NCBI GenBank assembly: GCA_002296285.1
Contig: DBHX01000066.1
Coordinates: forward strand, 3,261-27,215
DNA length: 23,955 nucleotides
From: a bacterium UBP8_UBA817
GTDB taxonomy: Bacteria; Margulisbacteria; Marinamargulisbacteria; UBA817
Direction of reading: 5' to 3'
Made by a program: the position numbers and the translations under genes. Below are positions 15,673-23,114 of this stretch, piece after piece; the first letter of the stretch is position 1; each line of letters starts with the position of its first letter. Under the pieces are notes generated by a model. The model saw only the letters and a list, made by a program, of their open reading frames with translations. It had not been told where the DNA came from and ran no database searches.

Positions 15673-17103
15673 TTAAACGACGGCTTCAGGTGATGCCCCA
15701 ACCACTTCCTGAGTTTGTGGTTGAGTAGGAACACCGGATGCGCCTCGATTAAATTCAGAACCTGATTCTGGACCTCTTTCTTGAGAAGGGCTATTTAAAC
15801 AAGCTGAAAGTGCCTTGCGAATTATTGCACTTAAACAAAGTGCCACTAAAATGCCGGATGTAATAAGCACAATCTTAAGTTCCTTTGACAGTGCCTCTGT
15901 AATTTTTTGATCACAAAAACCATAGGTGTTCTTTACAATGTCTTCTAACGTCGATAAATTACCATTATGCCTGTGGAAAGTCTTCGGCACCTCACCCGTA
16001 ACACGTTTATATGAATCCACGGTGACCTGCTTGATATTTTTCCGCGATATTTGAACCCAAATGTCCTCCTCAATTTGGATGGACTCTGAATACTCCGTAA
16101 AACTGGCGGGCATTTTATCAACAAACCGCTCTAAAATTTTACGACTGCAGTTATTTGAAAAAGCTAACAACGGGTCTGATGTGGAATCTGGGGGCAATGA
16201 TAGTGCTGCCGGTGCTGGTATAAATGGTGGTGTAAATGGCGTTGGGGCAGATGTTTGTGGTGGTGATGTTGAAGCTGGCGTTGGGGCAGATGTTGATGGT
16301 GGTGATGAATCTAAGATGTCTGAGAGTGCCGGCTCATTGCAATGAATTTCAAGGGTTTGAAGCGCAGTTTTTAATAACTCAAAATCTTCCCGCCAATGTA
16401 TCATCGAGTTAGGAACATCCTCCCAATCATCACCATTCTGAGTAACTTGCTTCAAATTATATTTCGAAATTTTATAATAATGATCCCCAACGCGGACTGG
16501 ATCGGACCATTCATTTGACGATAATTCCGAGGCTACGTTACTCAAGCTTTGAGCGGTCGGACATGGCGAATCATCTGAGCGAGGCGCAAAGTCGGTAATC
16601 ATTTTCGTCAATGTATCAAGATCCCCAATAAAGTTTCTGAGTTCGTACACACTCAATCCCCCAGCCGGAACTTGCAACCCATCCAGAACATCACTCACCC
16701 AAGAGGCATTGGCTCGTTGCAATAATTGATCTTTATTCAACCAACTATTCGATGACGAATTGCTCGGATCCTCAGGTTGCAAATGACAGTCGGAATCTTC
16801 GACCCCACCATCCCCCATTACAGCATAAGGGTCTCGATCTTTTGATGTTGCTGGGTATAGGCCCGTTGCTACTTGAGCCAATATGTTACGCTGATCAAGT
16901 CCAGGGTTTTGATTAACCGCTACATCAATGATGTTGTTCATACGTTCAAATGTTGCCTGAACACTTAAATGTGATCGTTCATGTGATGTAAAATTCTTAT
17001 CGAGTACCCATTGAACCTGCGCCAGTTCATTGGTTGTTCTTAGACAAGGAGATGTATAGTATTCGGGACCATCCTGCTGTTTTCGAATGTAGTCATAGGC
17101 CAT
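15673..17103 (-). CDS. Hypothetical membrane protein with two Cys-flanked modules (3' part of the split gene)
   Basis: This 476-residue frame matches no family I recognise. Residues 181-255 and 319-397 are two copies of one module. Each has a flanking Cys pair (Cys181/Cys255 and Cys319/Cys397) and a shared core, KISKYNLKQVT (211-221) and QISRKNIKQVT (351-361), in which the conserved Gln (219, 359) lies 38-40 residues after the first Cys. A Pro/Ser/Thr-rich linker (about 266-308) joins them. A membrane helix (about 411-428) and a ~48-residue polar tail follow. A third copy of the module is in the protein at 3473-4033, which has the same helix and tail layout. The ATG at 17103 has no good ribosome site and the frame is open well upstream to 17268, so this is probably the C-terminal part of a longer protein. 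Confidence 0.6.
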   Translation of the reverse strand: MAYDYIRKQQDGPEYYTSPCLRTTNELAQVQWVLDKNFTSHERSHLSVQATFERMNNIIDVAVNQNPGLDQRNILAQVATGLYPATSKDRDPYAVMGDGGVEDSDCHLQPEDPSNSSSNSWLNKDQLLQRANASWVSDVLDGLQVPAGGLSVYELRNFIGDLDTLTKMITDFAPRSDDSPCPTAQSLSNVASELSSNEWSDPVRVGDHYYKISKYNLKQVTQNGDDWEDVPNSMIHWREDFELLKTALQTLEIHCNEPALSDILDSSPPSTSAPTPASTSPPQTSAPTPFTPPFIPAPAALSLPPDSTSDPLLAFSNNCSRKILERFVDKMPASFTEYSESIQIEEDIWVQISRKNIKQVTVDSYKRVTGEVPKTFHRHNGNLSTLEDIVKNTYGFCDQKITEALSKELKIVLITSGILVALCLSAIIRKALSACLNSPSQERGPESGSEFNRGASGVPTQPQTQEVVGASPEAVV

Positions 17104-17168
17104 TATATTGGCCCTAATTTTACCGTCACTCAGTAATTTTAAAAATTTGGGGTGAGAGAATAACGGAG

Positions 17169-17981
17169 CTAAATGATACGAGGCCGATACCTTCTTATCA
17201 CCAATCCCATTCTTAACATCTTCAATAAAAGCAACAAAACGATTGACTTCATCAACAGTTTTTGAAACTCAAAATCCAAATTAATATTGGCACCGTGTTT
17301 TCGTGACAGCGCTACCAACGAGTCTTTAAAAGTGGCAGGATTTTTTTCCAATGCTTCCCGAAAATGAGAGCTATGACGCACACCACCACATGATATGGTC
17401 AGTGCATTGGCCGGCGATATGCTTACCAAGGTTTTAGCATAATGCAAATGACCATTAAAATGATCCGATAGAAAAATTTCACCCGATGATTTAGGCCATA
17501 CAAAATCAACATGAATGTCAAGCGCAGGTTGATTCGAATCATTTGCATCATATGCGGCTTTAACAGCCACCAATACAGCGGACCGATTCTGCTTAGGCAA
17601 TGTTTCAACCCAAAGGGCCATTTTTTGTGTCGAACGAGTGGCATTCTGTGGCACTCGAGGTTCTGGTGAACTTGTCGGAGATGGTGGAACTGAGCTTGAT
17701 ATCGGCGCAGCGTGAGCGCCATAAAATCCAAATGATGCCCCCCAAAACGCAAGGGTATTTCGTGCAGTACGCGAAGACAGGGCCGATCCAGTCAACAACA
17801 CTCTCGCACCTGTATTGGTTAATGACTTAAAAAGCTCAAGTCCACGAGATGGGGCCAAAGTCGCAGAAAATGGGGGCATGTCCGTCCCCACCAATGGCAC
17901 CTCAGACGCATCAGAGTGCAATTGCCCACCATCAGAAGGTAAAAAAGATGACTCAGAAGTTGCCGTTCCATTGTTCGGCAA
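17169..17981 (-). CDS. Hypothetical protein, middle part of the split accessory gene
   Basis: A 270-residue frame with no recognised family. It has a Ser/Gly/Pro-rich start, a hydrophobic stretch ending FGFYGAHAAPISS (about 75-95), a Pro/Ser-rich segment and then a globular part (MALWVETLPKQNRSAVLVAV, LDIHVDFVWP, LTISCGGVRHSSHF). The last ~30 residues (LLMKSIVLLLLLKMLRM and on) look like a wrong-frame tail. In the alternative frame the same DNA encodes TVDEVNRFVAFIEDVKN and runs into the frame at 15673-17103. A TTG at 17981 does have AGGAG 5 nt upstream, so independent translation cannot be excluded. Restoring one G at 18000-18004 joins it smoothly to upstream coding sequence instead. It overlaps the 17953-18354 frame by 29 nt. 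Confidence 0.5.
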   Translation of the reverse strand: MPNNGTATSESSFLPSDGGQLHSDASEVPLVGTDMPPFSATLAPSRGLELFKSLTNTGARVLLTGSALSSRTARNTLAFWGASFGFYGAHAAPISSSVPPSPTSSPEPRVPQNATRSTQKMALWVETLPKQNRSAVLVAVKAAYDANDSNQPALDIHVDFVWPKSSGEIFLSDHFNGHLHYAKTLVSISPANALTISCGGVRHSSHFREALEKNPATFKDSLVALSRKHGANINLDFEFQKLLMKSIVLLLLLKMLRMGLVIRRYRPRII

Positions 17982-18354
17982 TGAATCTCCTGAACGACGC
18001 CCCCTGAGTTAGATGCCGCAGGGGTGGGCTTAGAACATTTGTGCACAACCTCGCCACCCACAACCCAAGCAAAAATAAGGCCGTTAGTTGTCGTTTATTC
18101 GCTTCATTTTTAGCCCCGGCTATGTTCAAGGCTTTCCGAGATCCTTTTTTACCTGCCACTTTACGATGAAACAGATCAAGCGGAGCTCGCAAAGGCGCCC
18201 CCATTCCCCTGCTTTCATTGAATACTTTACGGCCGCCACTATTAGGACCAGACGTCGTCCTTTTGCCCTGTTCCTTACCCAGATGTTCCCGGTACTGCCT
18301 TAATGCCCTAAGATTATTACAACCACCATTTAAATTACCAACCCTCATCATCAC
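17953..18354 (-). CDS. Hypothetical basic protein, 5' part of the split accessory gene
   Basis: A 133-residue frame starting with MMMRVGN behind a strong AAGGAG site (about 7 nt upstream). It follows an AT-rich leader like those of the other accessory genes. Residues 1-87 are basic and Gly/Asn/Lys/Arg-rich with no signal peptide. After about residue 87 the frame gives RQLTALFLLGLWVARLCTNVL and a short tail. The alternative frame from the same DNA gives TTNGLIFAWVVGGEVVHK then CSKPTPAASNSGG, whose composition matches the rest of the reconstructed protein. The real N-terminus is therefore probably residues 1-87 continuing in that frame. No function can be assigned. Confidence 0.45.
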   Translation of the reverse strand: MMMRVGNLNGGCNNLRALRQYREHLGKEQGKRTTSGPNSGGRKVFNESRGMGAPLRAPLDLFHRKVAGKKGSRKALNIAGAKNEANKRQLTALFLLGLWVARLCTNVLSPPLRHLTQGASFRRFIAEQWNGNF

Positions 18355-18543
18355 ACACTCCTTTATATTTTTCTAATCCACCAAATAAAAATCGAATTAC
18401 TTTTTGTTAAAAAAATTTAAAAAAATTATATAATAAAAATAAATATTTTTAAAAAATTAAATTTTAAAATAACAAGTAAAAGAAATAATCAATATAGTTA
18501 ATCGCAACGTTTAAACAATGCCAACAACAGAAGCCCCGGGCGC
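18355..18543. promoter_or_regulatory. AT-rich leader region upstream of accessory island 2
   Basis: About 130 nt (18370-18500) are nearly pure A/T with A-tracts, resembling 4034-4203. It carries the AAGGAG site for the frame starting at 18354. The remaining 40 nt next to rpoN are of ordinary composition and include the GC-rich word GCCCCGGGCGC (18534-18544), which overlaps the rpoN stop codon. No convincing terminator or gene is seen. Confidence 0.4.
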
Positions 18544-19824
18544 TTATGGCTTTTTTTTGCGATCATAACTCGAACTTAAGGAAACCTCATGGCGGTATTT
18601 AGTCACCGTTCGCCTGGCAATGGGTAACCCAATACTTTTTAATAGTTCGGCCAATTTCTGATCTGACAAGTGGGGATAGCGTTCACAATAATATTTAACC
18701 AAGCGCCTGACTTGATCCTTGGTTTTGCCGTAAATATTTCGTTGACACAACGATTGAATTAAATGAATCCCATGATTGGATTGAATGTATTTGGTTCGAA
18801 CCAAGCGAGAAATCGTACTTTCAGATACCCCCAAATCCTTGGCCATATCTTTTTGTAAACAGGGCAATACAAATGCATTCCCTTCCATAAAATACAAACG
18901 CTGCTTTTCCAACAAGTAATCACCGCATCGTTGCAAAAGCTCTTGTCGCTTTTTAAAATGCTCCACCCATACCTTGGCTTGGGCCAATTGTTTCTCCATC
19001 TCTTCCGTTGGTTTTTGCTCCAATTTCTTTAACATATCCTGATTCAATGAAATACTCATGCGCTCCGTCTCTAAATTAACCAAACTCAATACCCCATCTT
19101 CACATTCCACACGCAGTGAAGGCTCAATGATTTGAGTTGCACCTTTTGAATATGCTGCGGCTGGGTTTGGATTTAATTGAGAAATAAACTCGATGTAGTC
19201 CATTAATTGGGCATGTGAAATGGGACATTGATCCAATATTTTTTCATAATTCTTATTTGAAATATCTTCCAAATGATGTTTCACCAATTCCTTTAAGTAT
19301 TGAACATCATTGGCATCGTCCAGATCATAATTATCAATTTGTATCCACAAGCATTCATTAATGCTTCTGGCCCCCACCCCGTCCGGCTCAAATGATTGAA
19401 GAATCTTTAAACATCGAAACACCTCACGTTCGTCAATTCCAAACTCAGCCATAATCCCAGGTCGAATATCTTTATAGTTTTTTATAAACCCATAATCATC
19501 ACAGGCATCAATCAATGACAATACAATATGGTAGTCCTTTTCAGATAAAAATTGACGATCCAGTTGATTGGTTAAAACGGAGATCAACGATTCATCATAT
19601 GTTGCAAAATCAATCGGTGAAACACCTTCATTTTCTGATGAATAATAGGGTGATGATTCACGATTATTTGAATAAAACACAAATGGATTTCGTTTTGATT
19701 CCTCAATTAAACTTGCCTCAAAATCCTGACTGGATTGCTGCAATATATTAAACCGTTGAATCATCACCTGATTCAACTTTAAGGTTTGCTTTAATTGCAA
19801 TGATTGCGACAAGTGAATGTTCAT
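18544..19824 (-). CDS. rpoN: RNA polymerase sigma-54 factor
   Basis: Sigma-54 directs RNA polymerase to -24/-12 promoters and needs an ATP-driven activator; none is encoded in this window. The 426-residue product has a Leu/Gln-rich region I (LSQSLQLKQTLKLNQVMIQ, about 4-22). The core-binding part has GVGARSINECLWIQ (149-162) and LNPNPA. A helix-turn-helix (about 325-345, MAKDLGVSESTISRLV) and the diagnostic RpoN box ARRTVTKYR (403-411) follow. It is a little shorter than enterobacterial RpoN (477), mainly in the linker after region I. The ATG directly abuts the tsaD stop (TAAATG), so it is the last gene of the cluster MBL hydrolase / LemA-like / proC / yggT / tsaD / rpoN. Confidence 0.96.
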   Translation of the reverse strand: MNIHLSQSLQLKQTLKLNQVMIQRFNILQQSSQDFEASLIEESKRNPFVFYSNNRESSPYYSSENEGVSPIDFATYDESLISVLTNQLDRQFLSEKDYHIVLSLIDACDDYGFIKNYKDIRPGIMAEFGIDEREVFRCLKILQSFEPDGVGARSINECLWIQIDNYDLDDANDVQYLKELVKHHLEDISNKNYEKILDQCPISHAQLMDYIEFISQLNPNPAAAYSKGATQIIEPSLRVECEDGVLSLVNLETERMSISLNQDMLKKLEQKPTEEMEKQLAQAKVWVEHFKKRQELLQRCGDYLLEKQRLYFMEGNAFVLPCLQKDMAKDLGVSESTISRLVRTKYIQSNHGIHLIQSLCQRNIYGKTKDQVRRLVKYYCERYPHLSDQKLAELLKSIGLPIARRTVTKYRHEVSLSSSYDRKKKP

Positions 19825-20808
19825 TTATTTACCAGAAAACGCCAATCCCATTTGAGGAAAACAGGCCTTAACTTCATCAACAACAAGCCCCTGATCAATG
19901 TAATGTCGAGCGACCAAACCGATCATAGCGGCATTATCCGTACATAATTTGGGTGATGGAATCACCACATCTTCAATGGGAACTTCCGACAAAATATGGG
20001 ACCGAATATATTGATTGGCAAACACCCCACCACACAAAACCAACTGAGCCACATCACATGTCTCACTGGCCAACCGTATCTTATGAGAAAGCACCGTTGC
20101 AATTCGATGTTGAATACTAGCCGCAATATTGGGAAATTCCTCCGGTTGACTATCATTCACCTTGGTCAAAACCGCTGTTTTTAAACCCGAAAAACTAAAC
20201 GCATTGGCTTTTTTCTTAATGGGATGTGGAAAATCAATATTAATTTGACCTTCTTTGGCTAAAGCCTCAATTTTTGGGCCACCTGGGTACCCCAAATTTA
20301 ACATTCTTGCCACTTTATCAAAACACTCACCACAAGCATCATCCATGGTATTTGCAACCACTTCAAATTGAAGGTTTTCTTTCATTCGAATAATCATTGT
20401 ATGGCCACCGGATGCCAAACAAATCAGCGAGGGAAACCTTAGGTCAAATTCACTTTCAGCCGCATAAATATGACCATGCAAATGGTTAACAGGCACCAAG
20501 GGAATATTGAGTGCTTTTGACAACATATTCGCCGCTGTCATGCCAACCAATAATGCCCCCTCTAATCCAGGGCCAATCGTAACAGCAATATGAGTCAAAT
20601 CTGAAAAGCCAACCTCAGCCTCTTCCATGGCACGCACTAATATTTGATCAATTTTTTCAGCATGCAGACGAGATGCCAACTCAGGAACCACCCCACCATA
20701 TTGACGGTGATGTTTAATTTGAGAGTATAAAACATTCGATAAAATACGTCGCCCATCTAAAACAGCAACGGACGTCTCATCACACGATGTTTCAATGGCT
20801 AAAATCAT
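19825..20808 (-). CDS. tsaD: tRNA N6-threonylcarbamoyladenosine transferase subunit TsaD
   Basis: TsaD, with TsaB and TsaE, transfers threonylcarbamoyl to A37 of tRNAs that read ANN codons. The 327-residue product starts ILAIETSCDETSVAVL, the ASKHA nucleotide-binding start. It has GGVVPELASRLH, TIGPGLEGALLVG, the metal-binding HLHGH (His109 and His113), SGGHTMI, FSFSGLKTAV, LCGGVFANQYIR and TDNAAMIG. The length is normal. Its ATG shares one base with the yggT stop (TAATG) and its stop abuts rpoN, so it is translationally coupled on both sides. Confidence 0.97.
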   Translation of the reverse strand: MILAIETSCDETSVAVLDGRRILSNVLYSQIKHHRQYGGVVPELASRLHAEKIDQILVRAMEEAEVGFSDLTHIAVTIGPGLEGALLVGMTAANMLSKALNIPLVPVNHLHGHIYAAESEFDLRFPSLICLASGGHTMIIRMKENLQFEVVANTMDDACGECFDKVARMLNLGYPGGPKIEALAKEGQINIDFPHPIKKKANAFSFSGLKTAVLTKVNDSQPEEFPNIAASIQHRIATVLSHKIRLASETCDVAQLVLCGGVFANQYIRSHILSEVPIEDVVIPSPKLCTDNAAMIGLVARHYIDQGLVVDEVKACFPQMGLAFSGK

Positions 20809-21059
20809 TAAATAATTCTCAAAATGATATTTTTAAGAATACCCAAAAACATAAACGCAAAAATGGGAGAAAAATCAATCCCCACAGATGTTGGAAAAAT
20901 GTTTTGAAATGGTCGCAATATTGGGTCCGTGGACTGATACAAAAATTGCACAATGGGGTGATAGCGATCATGGGGAATCCACGAAATTAAGATTCGAATC
21001 ATTAATAATAAATACAGTAAGTCAAAAATCCCATTAATTATTTGATAAAAATTTAACAT
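20808..21059 (-). CDS. YggT family membrane protein
   Basis: A small 83-residue inner-membrane protein with two hydrophobic helices (about 8-25 and 63-82) around the family signature STDPILRPFQNIFPTSVGIDFSPI. YggT proteins are widespread next to proC or yggS and are linked to osmotic tolerance or membrane and division functions, but the molecular role is uncertain. It overlaps the proC 3' end by 7 nt and shares one base with the tsaD start. Confidence 0.9.
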   Translation of the reverse strand: MLNFYQIINGIFDLLYLLLMIRILISWIPHDRYHPIVQFLYQSTDPILRPFQNIFPTSVGIDFSPIFAFMFLGILKNIILRII

Positions 21060-21880
21060 AACGACTCCTTGGAAAGTTCAACCGCGCGTTCATAACTACG
21101 ATGCAAAACCTTCTCCATTAGTGTATCAAATTCTTGATGATCCATCATCTCCAAACCGGCCTGAGTGGTCCCATTGGGAGATGCCACACGTTGGATTTGA
21201 TCTTGAGGGTTGGGGTCATTAAGTAACATATGGCCCGCACCTATCATGGTATTAATGGCCGCTTCTTTTGCAACACGATCATCGAGACCGGATGAAACAC
21301 CAAATCGAACAAATGCATCAACCATTCGGTAGAAAAACGCCGGGCCACTACCACTCATTGCCGTGATAATATCCATATCATGATCGCTATCCAAAACAAG
21401 AACACGACCAAACGATTGACATAATTCAATCACCAACCCTTTGGATTGTTCTGAAACATTGGAATCGTGATATATCCCCGTAACGCCTTTGGCCAACTTG
21501 GCGGGGGTATTTGGCATAATTCGAACAATTTGCGCAGGGTTAAATAATTCAGTCAGTGACAAATATGACACGCCAGCCAACATTGATATAAGACAATGAT
21601 TCGACTGAAGGTATGGCAGAACCTTTTGCGCCAAGTCAGATACCTGTTGCGGTTTTATCGCCAAAAAAATGACATGACATTGCTCAAATAACTCTGAAAA
21701 AGCGACTGGGCGAACATACGAACACTCGGAACGCATCCATTCTTGTCGCGCCGGATTTGATTCCACCGCTAAAATCGCATACCCGTCAAAGGCCCCATGA
21801 ATCGCATGGGCAATAGCGCCACCCATTTGACCAAACCCAATAAATCCGATCGTTGGTTTATCTTTCAACAATAACCCCAT
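21053..21880 (-). CDS. proC: Pyrroline-5-carboxylate reductase
   Basis: ProC reduces pyrroline-5-carboxylate to proline with NAD(P)H. The product has the Rossmann loop IGFIGFGQMGGAIA, IFLAIKPQQV, VRIMPNTPAKLAKGVTG and the C-terminal dimer and active-site block MSGSGPAFFYRMVDAF. It ends with SPNGTTQAGLEMM. The start is uncertain: ATG at 21880 (275 residues, preceded by a G-rich stretch) is preferred over ATG at 21907, which lies deeper in the upstream gene. TTG at 21868 is also possible. It overlaps the LemA-like gene upstream by 23 nt and yggT downstream by 7 nt. Confidence 0.95.
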   Translation of the reverse strand: MGLLLKDKPTIGFIGFGQMGGAIAHAIHGAFDGYAILAVESNPARQEWMRSECSYVRPVAFSELFEQCHVIFLAIKPQQVSDLAQKVLPYLQSNHCLISMLAGVSYLSLTELFNPAQIVRIMPNTPAKLAKGVTGIYHDSNVSEQSKGLVIELCQSFGRVLVLDSDHDMDIITAMSGSGPAFFYRMVDAFVRFGVSSGLDDRVAKEAAINTMIGAGHMLLNDPNPQDQIQRVASPNGTTQAGLEMMDHQEFDTLMEKVLHRSYERAVELSKESLC

Positions 21881-22373
21881 CAATCCCCCCAACAGTTTGA
21901 ACATCAATCAATGGATACCCATCCGACAATAAAGAGTAAGGAAACCGTTGAATCAATCGATTAAACACTTCTGCGTGAGAGTAAAAAATTAACGATTCTT
22001 GCTTAACATTTTGTTGATGCTGCAATAATACCGAATAGTCTTTACCGGTTAAATTATAGGAATTAATGGTTGCATCAATATGATTGGTTAACCGGTCATT
22101 GAGTTGAATATATTGATATGGATCCGTGGTATTACGAATGGTATCCATCATTTCAAATGCAAGTGACAGCCCAGGGGGCCTTAATTGCATGGTGTATTCA
22201 GCCGTATTAATGTGACTCATTCTTGCTTGGGCTTGCATACGATATTCATGGATTGCAACACCAACCCCTTGATCATGCACATCAATAGTATGCTCAATCG
22301 ACTTAACCCCCATAAATAAAATAATGACCAACCAAAAAACAATATTAAATATATGATTCTTTGTTAAATGCAT
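21858..22373 (-). CDS. Hypothetical LemA-like membrane-anchored protein
   Basis: A 171-residue protein with one N-terminal membrane helix (about 8-24), then an alpha-helical periplasmic or extracellular part. The segment YSHAEVFNRLIQRFPYSLLSDG near the C-terminus resembles the LemA-family ending (YN..I..FP.nl), and the helix-plus-coil layout fits. The LemA N-terminal LRRxDLIPNLV block is not visible, so the assignment is tentative. A -10-like TACAAT ends 6 nt before the ATG, predicting a leaderless mRNA. It may also be transcribed from the MBL hydrolase gene 41 nt upstream. Its 3' end overlaps proC. Confidence 0.55.
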   Translation of the reverse strand: MHLTKNHIFNIVFWLVIILFMGVKSIEHTIDVHDQGVGVAIHEYRMQAQARMSHINTAEYTMQLRPPGLSLAFEMMDTIRNTTDPYQYIQLNDRLTNHIDATINSYNLTGKDYSVLLQHQQNVKQESLIFYSHAEVFNRLIQRFPYSLLSDGYPLIDVQTVGGIDGVIVER

Positions 22374-22379
22374 AGAACC

Positions 22380-22408
22380 ATTGTACTAACATTCATTGCA
22401 ATCGTCAT
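22380..22408 (-). promoter_or_regulatory. Predicted leaderless promoter of the LemA-like/proC cluster
   Basis: On the minus strand ATGACG (22403-22408) and TACAAT (22380-22385) are separated by 17 nt. The expected start is 22373, the A of the ATG itself. Both hexamers are imperfect (4/6 and 5/6). Confidence 0.35.
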
Positions 22409-22414
22409 TAACTA

Positions 22415-23068
22415 TCAAGAAAAAAATGGGTTATATTTTTTTTCAGAATCAATGGTTGTATTTGGCCCATGGCCAGAGCATACGACTGTTTCAGGGGGTA
22501 GCACAAACAATTCATCACGAATACTCGCCAGCAATTGCTGATGATTACCGCCAGGCAAATCCGTTCGGCCAATGCTCCCTTTAAATAAGGCATCCCCAGC
22601 AATGCAAAGTGGGGCATTGTATTGATTGTCCGTATTTTCACAGTAATACGATACGTGCCCAATGGCATGACCCGGAGTATGCAATACCTTAAACCGATAT
22701 TGGCCAACAGACACCACATCCCCAGCGACACACGGTTGGGTTACAGAAAATTCACCAGAATAGGGAAACTTCAGCATTTGAGACTGCAGGGGCAAGTTGT
22801 CGCGATTAATTGTATCCTCAGGGTGAGCAATGACCTCAATTGAGGGCAGAGAAACATGCTCAATGACATCACCCACCCCACTGACATGATCAATATGTGA
22901 ATGGGTAATCCAAATGGCCGTTAGGGTAACATCCTCGGGTAATTTCGCCATGATTTTTGGCACATCACCCCCAGGGTCCACCAACACGGCCTGTTTGGAT
23001 GATTCATCAATCAATAAACGGGCATTTTGTTCATACAATGTCACTGGAATGGTAATAACATTTAGCAT
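22415..23068 (-). CDS. Metallo-beta-lactamase-fold hydrolase, glyoxalase II / YcbL-like
   Basis: The 217-residue protein carries every zinc-ligand motif of the glyoxalase II-like MBL group: THSHIDHVSG (about 55-64), HTPGHAIGH (about 130-138), GDALFKGSIGRTD, and SGHGPNTTI with the C-terminal EKKYNPFF. This short form lacks the C-terminal substrate-binding helices of classical GloB and matches the YcbL subgroup, which hydrolyses thioesters such as S-lactoylglutathione in some bacteria. Substrate here is unproven; the nearby ggt would also handle glutathione. The ATG at 23068 has no Shine-Dalgarno site and a predicted start about 5 nt upstream. The stop is TGA. It opens the minus-strand cluster that ends with rpoN. 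Confidence 0.92.
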   Translation of the reverse strand: MLNVITIPVTLYEQNARLLIDESSKQAVLVDPGGDVPKIMAKLPEDVTLTAIWITHSHIDHVSGVGDVIEHVSLPSIEVIAHPEDTINRDNLPLQSQMLKFPYSGEFSVTQPCVAGDVVSVGQYRFKVLHTPGHAIGHVSYYCENTDNQYNAPLCIAGDALFKGSIGRTDLPGGNHQQLLASIRDELFVLPPETVVCSGHGPNTTIDSEKKYNPFFS

Positions 23069-23079
23069 AAATGCATTTT

Positions 23080-23108
23080 AGCATAACGCCTCACTTGATA
23101 AACATCAA
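23080..23108 (-). promoter_or_regulatory. Predicted promoter of the MBL hydrolase gene, near-leaderless
   Basis: TTGATG (23103-23108) and TATGCT (23080-23085) on the minus strand are separated by 17 nt; each matches consensus at 4 of 6 positions. The expected start near 23073 gives a 5-nt leader before the ATG at 23068. Confidence 0.35.
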
Positions 23109-23114
23109 AAAAAT

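Larger units (their letters stand above)
15673..18354 (-). pseudogene. Single large surface-protein gene split by three 1-nt frameshifts (reconstruction)
   Basis: Three consecutive minus-strand frames read as one protein of about 894 residues if one base is restored at each of three homopolymers. The first is AAA at 18094-18096, giving NEANK then TTNGLIFAWVVGGEVV. The second is GGGGG at 18000-18004, giving AASNSGG then RRSGDSLPNNGT. The third is AAAAA at 17259-17263, giving DFEFQK then TVDEVNRFVAFIEDV. The third junction is strongest: the frame of the 15673-17103 part is open for more than 50 protein-like codons before its ATG, while the tail of the 17169-17981 frame becomes a Leu/Arg/Met-rich run typical of a wrong frame. 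The first junction is weakest. The reconstructed order is basic N-terminus, hydrophobic segment, S/P-rich parts, globular region, two Cys modules around a Pro-rich linker, membrane helix and cytoplasmic tail. Function unknown. Confidence 0.65.

Noticed and set aside
16061..16345. 94-codon plus-strand frame rich in Gly/Val/Asp
   Set aside because: It is the antisense of the Pro/Ser/Thr-rich linker of the accessory protein, a composition artefact.
18532..18555. AAGCC...GGCTTTTTTT as a terminator
   Set aside because: It is oriented for plus-strand transcription, which has no gene there; on the minus strand the possible stem is only 4 bp.
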